Source: Takashimella koratensis
Lineage: Eukaryota > Basidiomycota > Tremellomycetes > Trichosporonales > Tetragoniomycetaceae
Assembly (NCBI GenBank): GCA_003116875.1
Contig: BCKT01000003.1
Location: 1,497,185 to 1,561,184 of the forward strand
Direction: 5' to 3'
DNA length: 64,000 nt
The position numbers and the translations under genes are program-made. The notes beneath the pieces are model-generated. The model was not told where the DNA came from. It saw nothing but the letters and a program-made list of their open reading frames with translations, and ran no database searches. Shown here piece by piece: positions 24,264 to 34,880 of this stretch. Position 1 is the first letter of the stretch, and each line of letters opens with the position of its first letter.

Positions 24264-25071
24264 TGGCTTGCCTGGGCGAATATCACATGTCTCGGTAACC
24301 ATCGTCCTCTCTCTTGTCTTCCCGTCACCACTACCACCACCACCACCTCCCTCCTCCTATTCGAGTCAAGCATACGCAACAGATCTCGCATTCCTCCCAG
24401 ACGTCGCCTTGCTCTCGCCACCACCAGGGGTCCCCGCAGACCCAGAGACCAGACCCCCTCCTCTTCCCCCCTGCCCCCCTCCCCCCCTTCCTCCCATTCA
24501 ATCGCACGACCGTCATTCGTCCCGCTAGTCTCCTCTCTCAGTCGCCGGTACACTTAGCCTTACCCCTCGCACTCCCGCCATGACGGCTCGCAAGACCTGC
24601 ACTGCCTCTCCTACCGTCCGTACCCAATCATTGGGCTCGTAAACAAGGCCTAGACGCAACACGACTGGTCGAGCGTGAAAAAATCTCTCATCCCTCACTC
24701 CGTCTCGTCTCGTGTCGTCTCATCTCACTTTCTTCTTCAATAACCGGACTCTCATAAAGCCAAGACCTCAAAACAACGCCCACTTTTTCCACCTCACCTC
24801 TTACCCCCATCCACTTTGCTCATCGACGTAACTTTGCGCCCAATCCTTTCGACCACTTTATCTCCTTTTTATCGACTACACGACCGCCCAACTTTACGTT
24901 CGCCGTCATCTTTGCCACCTCCCACTGTCGGCCGACACTCGCGTTCGGGTTTCCTACCTCTCGCCCAATCTCCGCACGCGGCTTTGACATCCACCACATC
25001 GTTCTCTCCCACCGTTTGAACGTTGCCTACCCTTCCACCTGTGCCTCTCAATCGACCACGGGTCGTCTCCC

Positions 25072-26697
25072 ATGGCCAACCTAGTCAGCCAGCTACCCCC
25101 TGGTGTACCCATTTCGAGCCTCGCCGTCCACTCGCGCCCAGCACCGAGCCAGCCAAGCGTGAAACCCAACCACCTCTCACCAGTCCTAAACGGACACGGC
25201 AAAGTCACCACCACCCCCTTGACCGGCCAATCTGTGCCCTCCCAATCAGGCCAGTTCCCCAGCACCAATTCTCCCCTCGATCTCAACCACCGACACTCTC
25301 TCGAGGTCCCATCCACCTTCCTCCCTTCCTACTACCAAGCTTCTTTCCCCTCCCAGACCGCCAGCGTGGATCCTTCACAACTTCTCGACGGCTCGTCTGA
25401 CCAGGCTCAAGCCGCCACCGGCGACTCGGTTCAAACTCCGGCCAACCTTTGGACACGCGCATCGCAGTCTGGTCCCTCCACTCGCGACTTGTTCGACGGT
25501 ATCAAACTCCCTACCACCATACCGACTCACGAGCACACCGTTCCCACATACGAGCTTCCGCTAGAGGTCGCGGCCCTTGCACCAGTACCTGGTATCAAGC
25601 CCTGGACTCCGAAACCTCACGCTTGGACAGAGGCTCCCTTGTTTGACGAGCTCCACAAGTCGTCTGGTCCTGGATCGTCGCCTGCTTCGTCGACCTTTTC
25701 CTACTCTTACAACTCGTTCCCGCACAACCAGAGCTTCGCCCACCCATCCTCCTCCGCCATCCCTTCGCTGTTACTCTCTAACACCACCGCATCTTCTCCC
25801 TCCTCGGCCTCTCCCCGCGCTCCTGGCCCTTACCGATCCGATTTACCCGTCTCCAGCATGTCTCAACCACAACCTTACAGCGCTGGCTACCCGGGGATCC
25901 TGTACAACGGCGTTCAACTGCCGCCCTCGGTTCCCATGCCAGCTTGGACTTCCCCGATGGAGCACACCAAAGTCGGGCCCGTCGAGTACGCCCAAGCGAT
26001 CGAAGCATACCGACACATTCAATCCGCTCTCGCCTACATCCGACCAAATGACACGCCGGCCACGGGGCCATCCAACAATTCGTTGCAAACGCTTCTCGAC
26101 TGCTCGGCCGACGCTCAGCGCCTGCTGTCCGGTCGTCAATCGTTTGACCCGATGTTCATTGTCCCAAACATGGGAGTCACACCCACTACCGCTGGGTACC
26201 CCACGCCAGCATCGGTAACCGGGAACGGCAGCGGGTCCATGTCTGTCCCTCCTGCTTCGGCAGGGATGAGCAACAACAGCAGTGGGCTCGGCAAAGAGAA
26301 GCTTGCGAGGCCAGCCAACAGCACGCACTCCTCGGCCGAGTCGACCAAGCACCCGCGGACATCAACGGGCTCGGACAAGGCAGGCAAACCTGCAACGTTC
26401 TGCCGAGGCTGCGGAGCGACCGAGACCCCCGAGTGGCGACGAGGGCCGTTAGGTCCACGGACTCTGTGCAACGCTTGCGTGAGTGTCTGGTCTGTGTGGC
26501 TGAGGGCTGCTTGTCTTGGATTTTCCGCCGTTCGAGTATCCGCTGACATTGACGTGCTTCAATAGGGCCTCGTGCACATGAAGATGATGCGCAAGAAGAA
26601 GAAGCTGGAGGAGAAAGCGAGCTTGGCTGCAGGATCCGGCGGTGGCAGTGGCGCAGGACATGGCGCCGGTTCCTCCTCGGCGACTCGACCAGTCTGA
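25072..26697 (+). CDS. GATA-type zinc-finger transcription factor (WC-2-like finger)
   Basis: Exon 1 is 25072-26478 and exon 2 is 26566-26697; together they give 512 aa. The only recognisable domain is one C-terminal GATA finger, CX2CX18CX2C (CRGCGATETPEWRRGPLGP, then RTLCNAC), split by the intron right before GLVHMKMMRKKKK, the basic tail that contacts DNA. The TPEWRRGP core and 18-residue loop match the White collar-2 class of fungal fingers. About 430 Ser/Pro/Thr-rich residues precede the finger and I see no PAS motif, so I do not call it WC-2 itself. The start is the first ATG of a long open frame after a pyrimidine-rich leader. The target genes cannot be told from the sequence. Confidence 0.85.
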
Positions 26698-27552
26698 GCC
26701 ATTCATCTTGGATTTCTTTGCCCCGACAGTCGCTTGTTCCATCCCTCCCTTCCTCTTGTTTGCATTTTGGGTCTTTGGTTCTCTTCCCCTTGTTCTCCGC
26801 TTGGTCTGGGTTTTCTCTATCAGCACACGGGCTGGTTTCCGGTCTCATCACATCCACGCATACGCATCTGGCATGTTGCGTCATGGCCATCAACTGGTCC
26901 ATGAGTCGTACTCTTGCTCTCACTCCCCATCTCTCCTACCCCATTTGTTTACCAATATTTTTACCATCGTACCTGGCGTATTTCTCTGTCTCGATCACCC
27001 TCGTTGTCTCATTCTACTACTACGGGTTTATACTCTCATCCGTCGCTTGACAAGGGCAAGCTCTATTCGGGCTCAGTGGAACTCATTCGTTGTAAATATC
27101 CATGTACATATGTTTCCTGATGATTGCATAATACGATGAGACTTTGCAAACTACGATAACGGATACTCTCGTCTCCTTGGATTACCGACTGCAAGGACCT
27201 AGTGCCATTCGATCCTGAACCCAGGGTGACCTTCAATTCCCAACCAGATGAACAAAAACCGTCGTTGTTCAAATGACAATGGATTTCGCAATCCCTACGC
27301 AGTTCTCTCCTCTCGCTGAACTTGGTCTCGATGATAATCGTCTCCTCCGTGATCGTCTAATCCGAGCCCCCAATTTCGTCAAATGATATATCGACCCTTG
27401 TCGTCATTTTGATCGCTGATACCGTCCGATATTGCCTGCCCGTCTGTCCTTTTGTCAGCCAAGATTATGTCGCCTTTGAGTTCTCCATCTGTGCAACGAA
27501 AACACAAGAGGCACGGTGCTCACTTGTGTGACTTGGAAAGGTCTCCGTCGAA
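26698..27552. other. Convergent intergenic region GATA factor / RNase H1 copy A
   Basis: 855 bp with both 3' flanks. No gene, RNA or repeat was recognised. Confidence 0.55.
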
Positions 27553-28763
27553 TCACTTGGAACGACCACCGCCGCCGCCACCCTTGCCGCCGCCACCACC
27601 ACCTCCCCCACCGCCTTTGCCCCCTCCGCCTCCTCCATTGCCCTTCGATCCAGCACCGCCACCACCACCGTTCTTCCCGCCGGCGCCGCCGCCACCAACC
27701 TTTCCGCCGCTGCCACTACCTGCCGCCTGCCTCGCAAGTCCTTATCCCATATCGTCAGCCCCACACTCCCACAGCATCCCCTGTATCATTCTTTCAAGAG
27801 CAGTATGAAACGTTACACTTACATGAGCGGCGACGTTGCCCGCCACACCAGCGTGACCAGGAACATGTACAACGTGTACGGAGCGGTCGCGCGCAGCGGA
27901 GGTCAATCTGCCCATGAGGTCGCGATTCGGGTCGGTCGTGTAGGATCCACCGGTGGTGCCCTTGGAGAGGTACGCGTTGGCGCCTGAATATCAAGAAGCT
28001 ATCAGCCGTCGATTTGAGAACATACAATTATCCGGTGAATTGGAGCTGATATCAAAGGAGGAGAAAGCAAGGTAATATTAACTCACGATCAACCGCATAC
28101 TGGCTGTCAGAGCGGACTTCGAGCCCAGATCCACGGGAAACCCCTTGACCTTTCTCGACAGCCCTTACCACTGCCTTTGATCTCACATCAGCACCTTTTG
28201 TCGTCTCATCCTGTTCACGAAGGCGTATCGCATACCCAGCTATCGCTTCACCACACTTATGAGGCTCAATCCCGGGGGGGGTGGNNNNNNNNNNNNNNNN
28301 NNNNNNNNNNNNNNNNNNNNNNNNNNNNNNNNNNNNNNNNNNNNGGGGGGGGGGATCTCACTCACGAAAAGTTCAGCGCGGTTACTGGATTGGTCGGACC
28401 CCGGAACGCGCTCGGAGACGTTCGCCCTTGCGGCCGCTCCGTCGGAGCCCCAATACACTCCAGCTCCAGCGCGAGCGGAAGGAGTGCCGTTATTGATGCT
28501 GCTCCCATCGGCGTGAGCGATGACGTGAGATGAGGAGGTGTAGCTGAACCCCGGCGTGAGACCGGGGCCGCTGTGGGGAGAGGGATCCATGAGGACGGGC
28601 GTGGAAAGGCGTGAGCGCCGTGGAAGAGTGGGGCGGAGGTTCTTGCCAGTCCGGCTCTGGGTAGTGATACTGTCAGGGACCTAGATGCTGACAGCTGACA
28701 GACAACGGGCAGGAAGGTGACTCTGAGGGAAGGAGGACGTACGATGAGCTTACGGCGCCACAT
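27553..28763 (-). CDS. RNase H1-like protein, copy A, Gly/Lys-rich tail (interrupted by assembly gap)
   Basis: RNase H1-type catalytic domain without the N-terminal hybrid-binding domain. ATG at 28763 gives an Arg-rich leader (MWRRKLI, then after an intron SRTGKNLRPTLPRRSRLST) that could be a mitochondrial presequence. The core shows HADGSS (first Asp), NRAEL (Glu) and RSDSQYAV (second Asp). It ends VPGHAGVAGNVAAH, with His where the fourth catalytic Asp is expected. Introns fall after NRAELF, after QYAVD and after VAAH, as in the other copies. The intron after NRAELF contains 60 undetermined bases. In the last exon, the acceptor at ...GAGGCAG gives a frame of about 50 Gly/Lys-rich residues ending RSK at 27553; the earlier AG gives an Ala/Arg/Val frame ending at about 27465. 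LARQAA, spanning the two acceptors, matches the family, so the exact junction is uncertain. Confidence 0.7.
28285..28344. other. Assembly gap (60 N) flanked by poly-G
   Basis: 60 undetermined bases between two G runs (8 and 10 G) within an intron of RNase H1 copy A. The true length is unknown. Confidence 0.98.
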
Positions 28764-29435
28764 GGTCGCGATGACTTGCGCGGATATAGCTGAGAGGAAG
28801 AGCAAATGGCAGGTGACAAGGGAGCTAGCAGCCGCTTAGAGAGAGGTTGAGGAGCATGTGGAGAACGAGGAGTAAAGATCAAAGTGGGAAGGAGATTTGT
28901 ACTCAGGTGAAGGGCTGAGGTGAGCGTCAGTAGGTATGTCAAGGCTGAGGTGAGAAAGTCAATCAGTCAGATCTCACTAGCCGTCAGCGTCAGACAAAAT
29001 GATTTATTCAGCTAAGATCGACACTATGAAAGGATGGAACAACAATTGGGATCTTGATCAGCCCCTTGACCGTCCCTCCAGGCCTTGTGATAAGCTCATC
29101 CGTTCTGTCCATCTTACAAGAATGTGATTAATGCTTGTGGAGACATAATCAAATCCATTTCAAGAGTTCGAAATGGCCAAGGTACCTGCACTATCTGTCG
29201 CCTGGCTCAATGCCCTTACTCTCTCGGTGTCTCGCTACCTAGGCAGTCACGTCACCCCAGTCGCTTTCCCTTCAGCATCACCTACTCTCTCTGCTGGGTC
29301 TCTCCGTCCGTCCCACCGCTCTCGGTGGCAGTCATGGTCCTCCCACTATCCTTCTTGATCTTTTCTCCCTCTCCCTTCACTTTCAGCTCGTCCTTCCTCT
29401 TTGCCTTCTTCTTCTTTCCCTTCTTGGTCTTGCTC
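28764..29435. other. Spacer between RNase H1 copies B and A
   Basis: About 670 bp: promoter of copy A and 3' flank of copy B. On the minus strand at 29282-29464 a Lys-rich frame (KSMNKSKTKKGKKKKAKRKDE) overlaps the end of copy B in another frame. It could be an alternatively spliced extension of copy B's basic tail. Nothing else is seen. Confidence 0.45.
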
Positions 29436-30631
29436 TTATTCATCGACTTGGGCTTTAATGGCAACTTTTCGTTCCTGTTTCAGACTTTGAGCCTGCTCTT
29501 TCTTTCTCCTCTTCTTCTCTTCTTTCCTCGCTCTTCTACGCGAGCGCAACTGTTTGATCTTCCTGGTTTTTGTCGTTTTTCTCGACGTGCTCTTCGGTAC
29601 TGGGTTCGCGGCGTCACCAAGAGTGGTTGGTATGACATCCAGGATCTCGGCTTTCGTTTCCATCACCTCTTCGACTGAACGCGTGGTTGGTCCGTTTCCC
29701 ACAGTTGATAGCGACATAGTCATCGTGGTCGCCGTCTTTGTTGTTATTTGACTTGATGCTATAGTTGCCTCGCTCAAAGCCTCACATCCACTTGACAACT
29801 CGGCGCTGGCGCTCTGCTGATGCTCTGCAAGTTCACGTTTTGCTGCCTGCCCGGCGAGGTGCTATTTGATATCCCATCAACATGCTTCTTCAGTAGGTAT
29901 ACTCACGTGTGCTGCAACGTTGCCTGGTATCCCACTGTGTCCGCGAACAAGGATGACACGTACGACGTTCTCCGACTTTCGCGCAGTCTCGAGCAGCACC
30001 TTGCTAAGTGGGTGACGCATACATCGCGGCCTTGGTGTTGTCTTGACGGGTGTCTGATGGCCTTGGCGCCTGACAACCATTGTGGACATTAGCAGAACGA
30101 GCTTGATAAGTCGTTCACAGGCAAGAAGGTAGCAGTGACTCACATCTGACAACCCACTCGCTGTCAGTCCGCACCTCAAGCGGTACATCAGGGAAATGAG
30201 TTTGCGCCAGCGTGATTGCCCTGATGACTGCCTACCATTGTTACCTTCAGTCTTGATCGCACCCTTTCGTATTCTCATGTCCATACGAGGATTCCACAGC
30301 TAAGAAAAGCAGGACTCACAAGGATCTCAGCGCCGTTCGACGAGTCGACAAACTGATCCACATTTACCCGTTCCGAAAGATTAAGTAACGATGCCCGACT
30401 CTTTCGCCCTCCCCAAAACACCCCTAGTCCGGCTCGTGCGTCTTGCTGGTGAAAGCTGCCATCCGCGTACGCGATCACGCGCACCATATCTTTGGCGACT
30501 TGAAATCCATCCTTTCTCAAGGCCAGGAGTCTGGCGAGGGGAAGGGCACGGGACGAAGGAGGTCGGATCGGATGAAAGGTTTTAAGGGAGAGGTAAGTCC
30601 ATCGAGTAGATATCGATGGGGTCTGTCCCAT
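29436..30631 (-). CDS. RNase H1-like protein, copy B, long basic tail
   Basis: Second RNase H1-type gene of the tandem cluster, again without a hybrid-binding domain. The first ATG of the open frame is at 30631 (MGQTPSISTRWTY); the frame is open further upstream, so the start is uncertain. Core motifs: IAYADGSF, NGAEIL, RTDSEWVV and VRGHSGIPGNVAAH, with the fourth catalytic Asp replaced by His. Introns fall after NGAEIL, after EWVVR and after VAAH, matching the paralogs. Joining the third exon in frame needs an AAG acceptor a few bases after the first AG; otherwise this is a frameshifted copy. After HLAGQAAKRELAEH the protein runs on for about 110 residues, Thr/Ser-rich and then strongly basic (RSRRRARKEEKKRRKK), to TAA at 29436-29438. 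It may be active or a decaying paralog. Confidence 0.6.
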
Positions 30632-31724
30632 CAAGGCCGACGTCACCGCCCTCGAAGCGAGCTGGATGAAGGCTGGAAGAGGCGAGAGCAAAGAGAGGGA
30701 GAGGTCTCACTCAGACTCATAAAGTAGACCGAGGTTTATATGTCAGATAACGTGACGTACTTACATTTGCTAAAGGGCATTGCATCGGCTACTAATGGAA
30801 GTGCCTGAAAAATCGGTCGATAACCTCGTGGATTGCTTGATCCGGTCGAGAATCAAGACACCCAACGCCTCGGGTTGATCAAACACCTGTGGGTTGTGCT
30901 CGAGGATCGGCCCGCCCCCGTCGACTTTGAAGTCGGAACACATACTGGGACTCACGGAAGCATACAAGCGAATGCAAGTAGAACCCACTCGAGAATGTCA
31001 TAAGCGACTGGTCAGGGGCGCTGACTTGCTCAGGTACTGAGCGAGAAAGGCTGCGAGTTGCAATATTGGGAGCGAAGGAAGTGGTATGGTAACGAGTACC
31101 TCCCTCTTCCACGATCGGACAGCCAGACGAGTTTAGAGGTTAAAACGGAACCGACGACCTGACTTTGAGATTGTTCAACTTACCCGCCCCAGCCCGGGGA
31201 ACCATATACGCCAATCGGAAACCCCTTCCCGAGGTTCGCAGAGCGTCTTGCGATCTTCGTGAGACCCTTCACGAACTTTGAGGTGACTGACAGCATCAAA
31301 GAGCTCTCTCGAGCCATCGAAAGCCACAAACGTGCGTGTTTGTGCGTTAACGCTGAGCGCACACGCAAGCCTTTGTCTTCCGATCTCTTCCCGTCTGCAT
31401 TCCCAGCCCCATAACTCAGAGAGGCGCATTCTGACTGATCACAGGCTCTTTCGCATGACGAGGTAGAGCCACCTCACTTGTCATGTGCTATCAAAGCAAA
31501 GGTTCCTCGGCAGTGACCAAGCAATACGCAGCCCTCAGGAAACAGTCATATCATCCAGATAAGCCAACGCGGATGTACCTGTATCGGAAATTGGACTCGT
31601 AGATGACATGCATTTCTGAATGAACGCTCGATGGTCAATCAGTTGCGTAACCCTTCTTTGCAGCCTTCTCTCAGATCATGTACGTATGATATTTGGAATG
31701 CTCTACTACTTGTCGGAATCGGAG
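30632..31724. other. Spacer between RNase H1 copies C and B, possible relic
   Basis: 1.1 kb with no gene I can support. On the minus strand short open stretches with splice-like signals occur: a GTAAGT donor near 31186 after GVYGSPGWGG, and a frame with VDGGGPILEHNPQVFDQPEA at about 30940-30880. These could be remains of a further gene copy or of an unrelated gene. I cannot decide from the sequence. Confidence 0.35.
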
Positions 31725-32529
31725 TCATAATCGTAATCGTACCACCTGTACCGCTCGCAGCTTTGCCTATCTGCGCCGACATATGCCAAAGCCTATCAAT
31801 GGCAATCAATATCAGCGTCCATGATATAGTGGAGTGGGTTTTGCAACTCACAGTGGCCTTCTTGCTTCCGTAGCTCCCCCTGTGTCCACGCGAGAACGTG
31901 ACTCTGCCAGGTAAGAAGTCGATTGCCGTCATGAGGTGCTTTATCAACCTTTGGTTGGCGACGGGTAGACCACGGCAGTTGGTGAACCCGTTTCTCCTCC
32001 ATTTGTAGATCCATTCCGTCACGCCTGGGCCAAGAGTCAGCCAAAAGTAGCTCAACATAGTCTGATGTATGGGCTTGGACCGGTTACCGCAGTCTTGAAC
32101 CTACATTTGATGGCGTACTGGCTATCGGTCCGGATCTCCAACGGCGTGTGCCGTAGTCGACACGTCTCTATCGCTCGAATGATTGCCTGCTAAGTGTCAG
32201 CTTTACCCAGCTTACACCATACATATGTCCTCGCTCCTGCTTATACTCACGTAAAGCTCTGCACCATTGTTAGTTTGCGGTTCATTGGGCAAGCGTTCTC
32301 CCAGTGATCTGCTGGCGGCATCGTCTCTGTTCCCCCAAAAGACCCCGACGCCGGCATACGCCCATGATGTTCCGTTGCCCCTACAGCTTCCGTCGACGTA
32401 GACGACCAGTTTGTGGGGGTAATGGGTGAAGCGGAAACCCATATCAACGTACTTGATCCATGTGTAAGGGAAGGTATTGGGGAAATCGTCGTCGTCTTCG
32501 TACCCTTCGTCAAGGCAGATGTCGGGCAT
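31725..32529 (-). CDS. RNase H1-like protein, copy C, C-terminally degenerate
   Basis: Third copy. ATG at 32529 gives MPDICLDEGYEDDDDFP, a short acidic leader with no hybrid-binding domain. The core has VVYVDGSC (first Asp), NNGAELY (Glu) and IRTDSQYAIK (second Asp). The basic-protrusion region CVTEWIYKWRRNGF is well kept and aligns with copy D. The end is eroded: where the family has GHxGxxGNxxAD, this copy reads GHRGSYGSKKAT, so the fourth Asp is missing. Introns sit at the same three places as in the paralogs. Splicing the last intron ends the protein at TGA 31725. If that intron is retained, the frame stays open to 31639. The product is likely short (about 200 aa) and its activity is doubtful. 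Confidence 0.6.
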
Positions 32530-33153
32530 AGTTGCGTTGTAGCAGCTCAGCAAGTGACAGCAGACGGGATGAGACAGAGATGGGCCGGTGGGCGAACAAA
32601 TAGATGGGTAATGGACAGACGAGAAGAGCGGTTTATAAATCGAGTCGGCATGAAGGGCGTTGCTAGGTCGGCGGCCGCCTTGATGGTGATATTGATGGGA
32701 TTGAAGGGGTCCGAGCTGCTCAAAATAATCTTCCCTGACTAAACTCGGCGAGGTTGCGCACTATTGGTGTCTAACAAGTGACCAGACCTGGCGGCGCAAT
32801 GATGCCTCTGACTGTGAGACAACGTGAACCCAAAACTTGCACACAGATAATGAGAGGGAACAGAGCACTACATCGGTTCGTCCTCTTGTCTCTTCAACAT
32901 CCCTGATTTTTATCCAATCCACTTCCTAGTAATCCGAGGAATAATAAAAGGAATCGTCGTTGTCGTTGCTCCTTCCTCTGTTGCCCTCACCCAGCCAGTC
33001 GCATCGATGATGTTTGGACTTGCAAGATACATTGATGCTTTGTCAACGGCATTGAAATCAAGAGATACATAGGATCTCAATGTACATCTCTCCCTAAACA
33101 AGGTGCCCGCGACGAGCCTCAGTAGGATGATGAGCCCAAAGCTACGGTCGTCT
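32530..33153. other. Spacer between RNase H1 copies D and C
   Basis: 624 bp holding the promoter of copy C and the 3' flank of copy D. No other feature was recognised. Confidence 0.5.
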
Positions 33154-34880
33154 TCATTCCTCCATGAGCTCCTTCTCAAACGCCTCGGCCTCCTCGGGCG
33201 TCATCAACCAATTCTCGTCCACCTGTACACGAAGTATCAGCTTGACGTGTTATACATTCTCTTGGACTGCTCCGAACGTACCTCTAAGTTGATCTCAGCT
33301 GGATCGGCGGGGACATCTTCCGTATCTGGGTCTAGCCAGTCGGTCCTATCTGGAACGGGCGGTAACAAGCTCGCCATTCTCGCTAACCGCTATCGAAACC
33401 AAGAGCATCAGTACCTGCACTCTCTTCTACCTCTTCCATCACTCTCCACCACCACCAGCCAGCAGGACAATACCCTCCCTAGAGTGTTTACTCACATCAG
33501 CGCCCTCGTTCCCTTCCACACCCTTATGTCCAGGCACATAAGCAAATCTTACACCGGCGTTCGTTGGTCTCCTTCGAAGAAGGACCAAGAGGTGCTTGAC
33601 CAGATCCGCGTTCTTCACCTCACCACCACCACCGCCACCACCACCACCACCACCGCCTCTTCCGCCTCCGCGTGAGGATTGGGGTTTTTGGTTCTGGCGA
33701 GGATTTGTACCTGTTCGGAACCCGTTCTTGAGCCATTTCGGGAGCCAGACGGTCATACCTAAAAAGGCAAGAGTCAGAACGCAACACGAGTAGTAAGAAT
33801 GCCGGCAAGGGAAAAGCCAAAGGAAAGAGAGAGAGTAAGACGTGGACGTACAGTTAATCGAGTACTGGCTGTCTGTTCGGATCTCAAGCGGTAGGTCAGG
33901 TAGTGGACACTTCTCGAGCGCTCTTATGATCGACTAGCACCAGTCAGCTCTTCAGTTTCGACAAATCATCCTGTCTCCTTTTGCCTCTCGAACCCTCTTT
34001 ACAGCATATCTGCTTCCCAACATCTTCCGCTCCTCTCTCAAACTCACCAACAGCTCTGCCCGATTATTGGTCTGTTCCCTCCCCGGAAGCTTCTCCGCCA
34101 TATTCCAACTCGCGGCCTTTCCTTCGGCACTCCACCAAACCCCTACGCCCGCTTTTGCCCCATGTTGCCCGTTTGACAAACTGCTTCCGTCGGTGTGTAC
34201 GATGAGCCTGTGCGGGGGGTCGGGGTGGAACCAGTATCCCTCCTCGGCTAGGGCACGGCGGGAGGGCGGAAGTGATGATGGGGCGGCGCGGTCAAGGGGC
34301 TGTTTGGAAGAGCTAGCTAGGTTAGAGGAGATGGAGGATGGGAACTGAGGTTTAGAGGTGGAGGCCGGGGGCGCGCGGTCGTAAGGAGCCGAGGTAGCGG
34401 GTTTGGACGCTTGGACAAACGCTCGAGCCTCTTGCTCAGATGCAAATTTCTTGTGCTTGGCGCTGAAGTAGATGAGAGCGTCAGTGAACCAAATGGGAAG
34501 GTATACATCTCTGCTCAGTGTTTAGGTACACGGCTTTACTCACTTTGGGAAGCCCTTGACTTGCGCTTCGGCCTCTGCCCACGTCGAATACACGCCCGGC
34601 TTCCGACCTGCGCTAACGGCGTACCACGCTGCTTTCGGCCTTGTCTCGACTGTCAGCACATCGGATGTCTCACCGACGCCGCTCCTACTCTCCTCACCAA
34701 ACTACCGAGATAAAGAGGGAGCAGGACAAGGTTTACTGACATTGGTTCGCCGGAGACAATGGTTGGGGTGAACTTTGTGATGCGGATCTGCAGGCCTTGA
34801 AAGAAGAGGTTGTATGGTCGAGAATGGGCGATGGGCAAGATGAGGCGGCGGATGGAGAGAATAGGGAAGGTCCAGCGCAT
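33154..34880 (-). CDS. RNH1: Ribonuclease H1, complete copy D with hybrid-binding domain
   Basis: The canonical RNase H1 of the cluster; it cleaves RNA in RNA-DNA hybrids. Exon 1 (34880-34741) encodes an Arg-rich, nearly acid-free leader (MRWTFPILSIRRLILP). It ends in AT, and the next exon (34639-34544) supplies G, so a second Met (residue 47) is formed across the splice. The hybrid-binding domain follows at once: KAAWYAVSAGRKPGVYSTW and KHKKFASEQEARAFV. The catalytic domain shows VHTDGSS, NRAELL, IRTDSQYSIN and GHKGVEGNEGAD, so all four acidic residues are present. A Gly run (about 14 residues) is inserted in the basic-protrusion region. A final acidic tail ends KELMEE at TGA 33154. Intron positions match copies A-C. 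The leader suggests a mitochondrial form starting at Met1 and a nuclear form starting at Met47. Confidence 0.85.

Larger units (their letters stand above)
23743..25071. other. Divergent intergenic region NOP12 / GATA factor with microsatellites
   Basis: 1.3 kb between two divergent starts. It contains the CA and TG microsatellites listed separately. Pyrimidine-rich sequence from about 24300 to 25070 probably includes the GATA gene's core promoter and 5' UTR. Frames encoding poly-Val/Cys or Thr/His here are translations of the microsatellites, not genes. Confidence 0.6.

Noticed and set aside
24198..24560. Open frames coding poly-(Val/Cys) and poly-(Thr/His)
   Set aside because: They are translations of the TG/CA microsatellites and adjacent pyrimidine-rich DNA; the same occurs at 51335-51690.
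34544..34639. Caulimovirus viroplasmin-like domain as evidence of a viral insertion
   Set aside because: This fold is the normal N-terminal hybrid-binding domain of cellular RNase H1; gene context and introns are those of a host gene.
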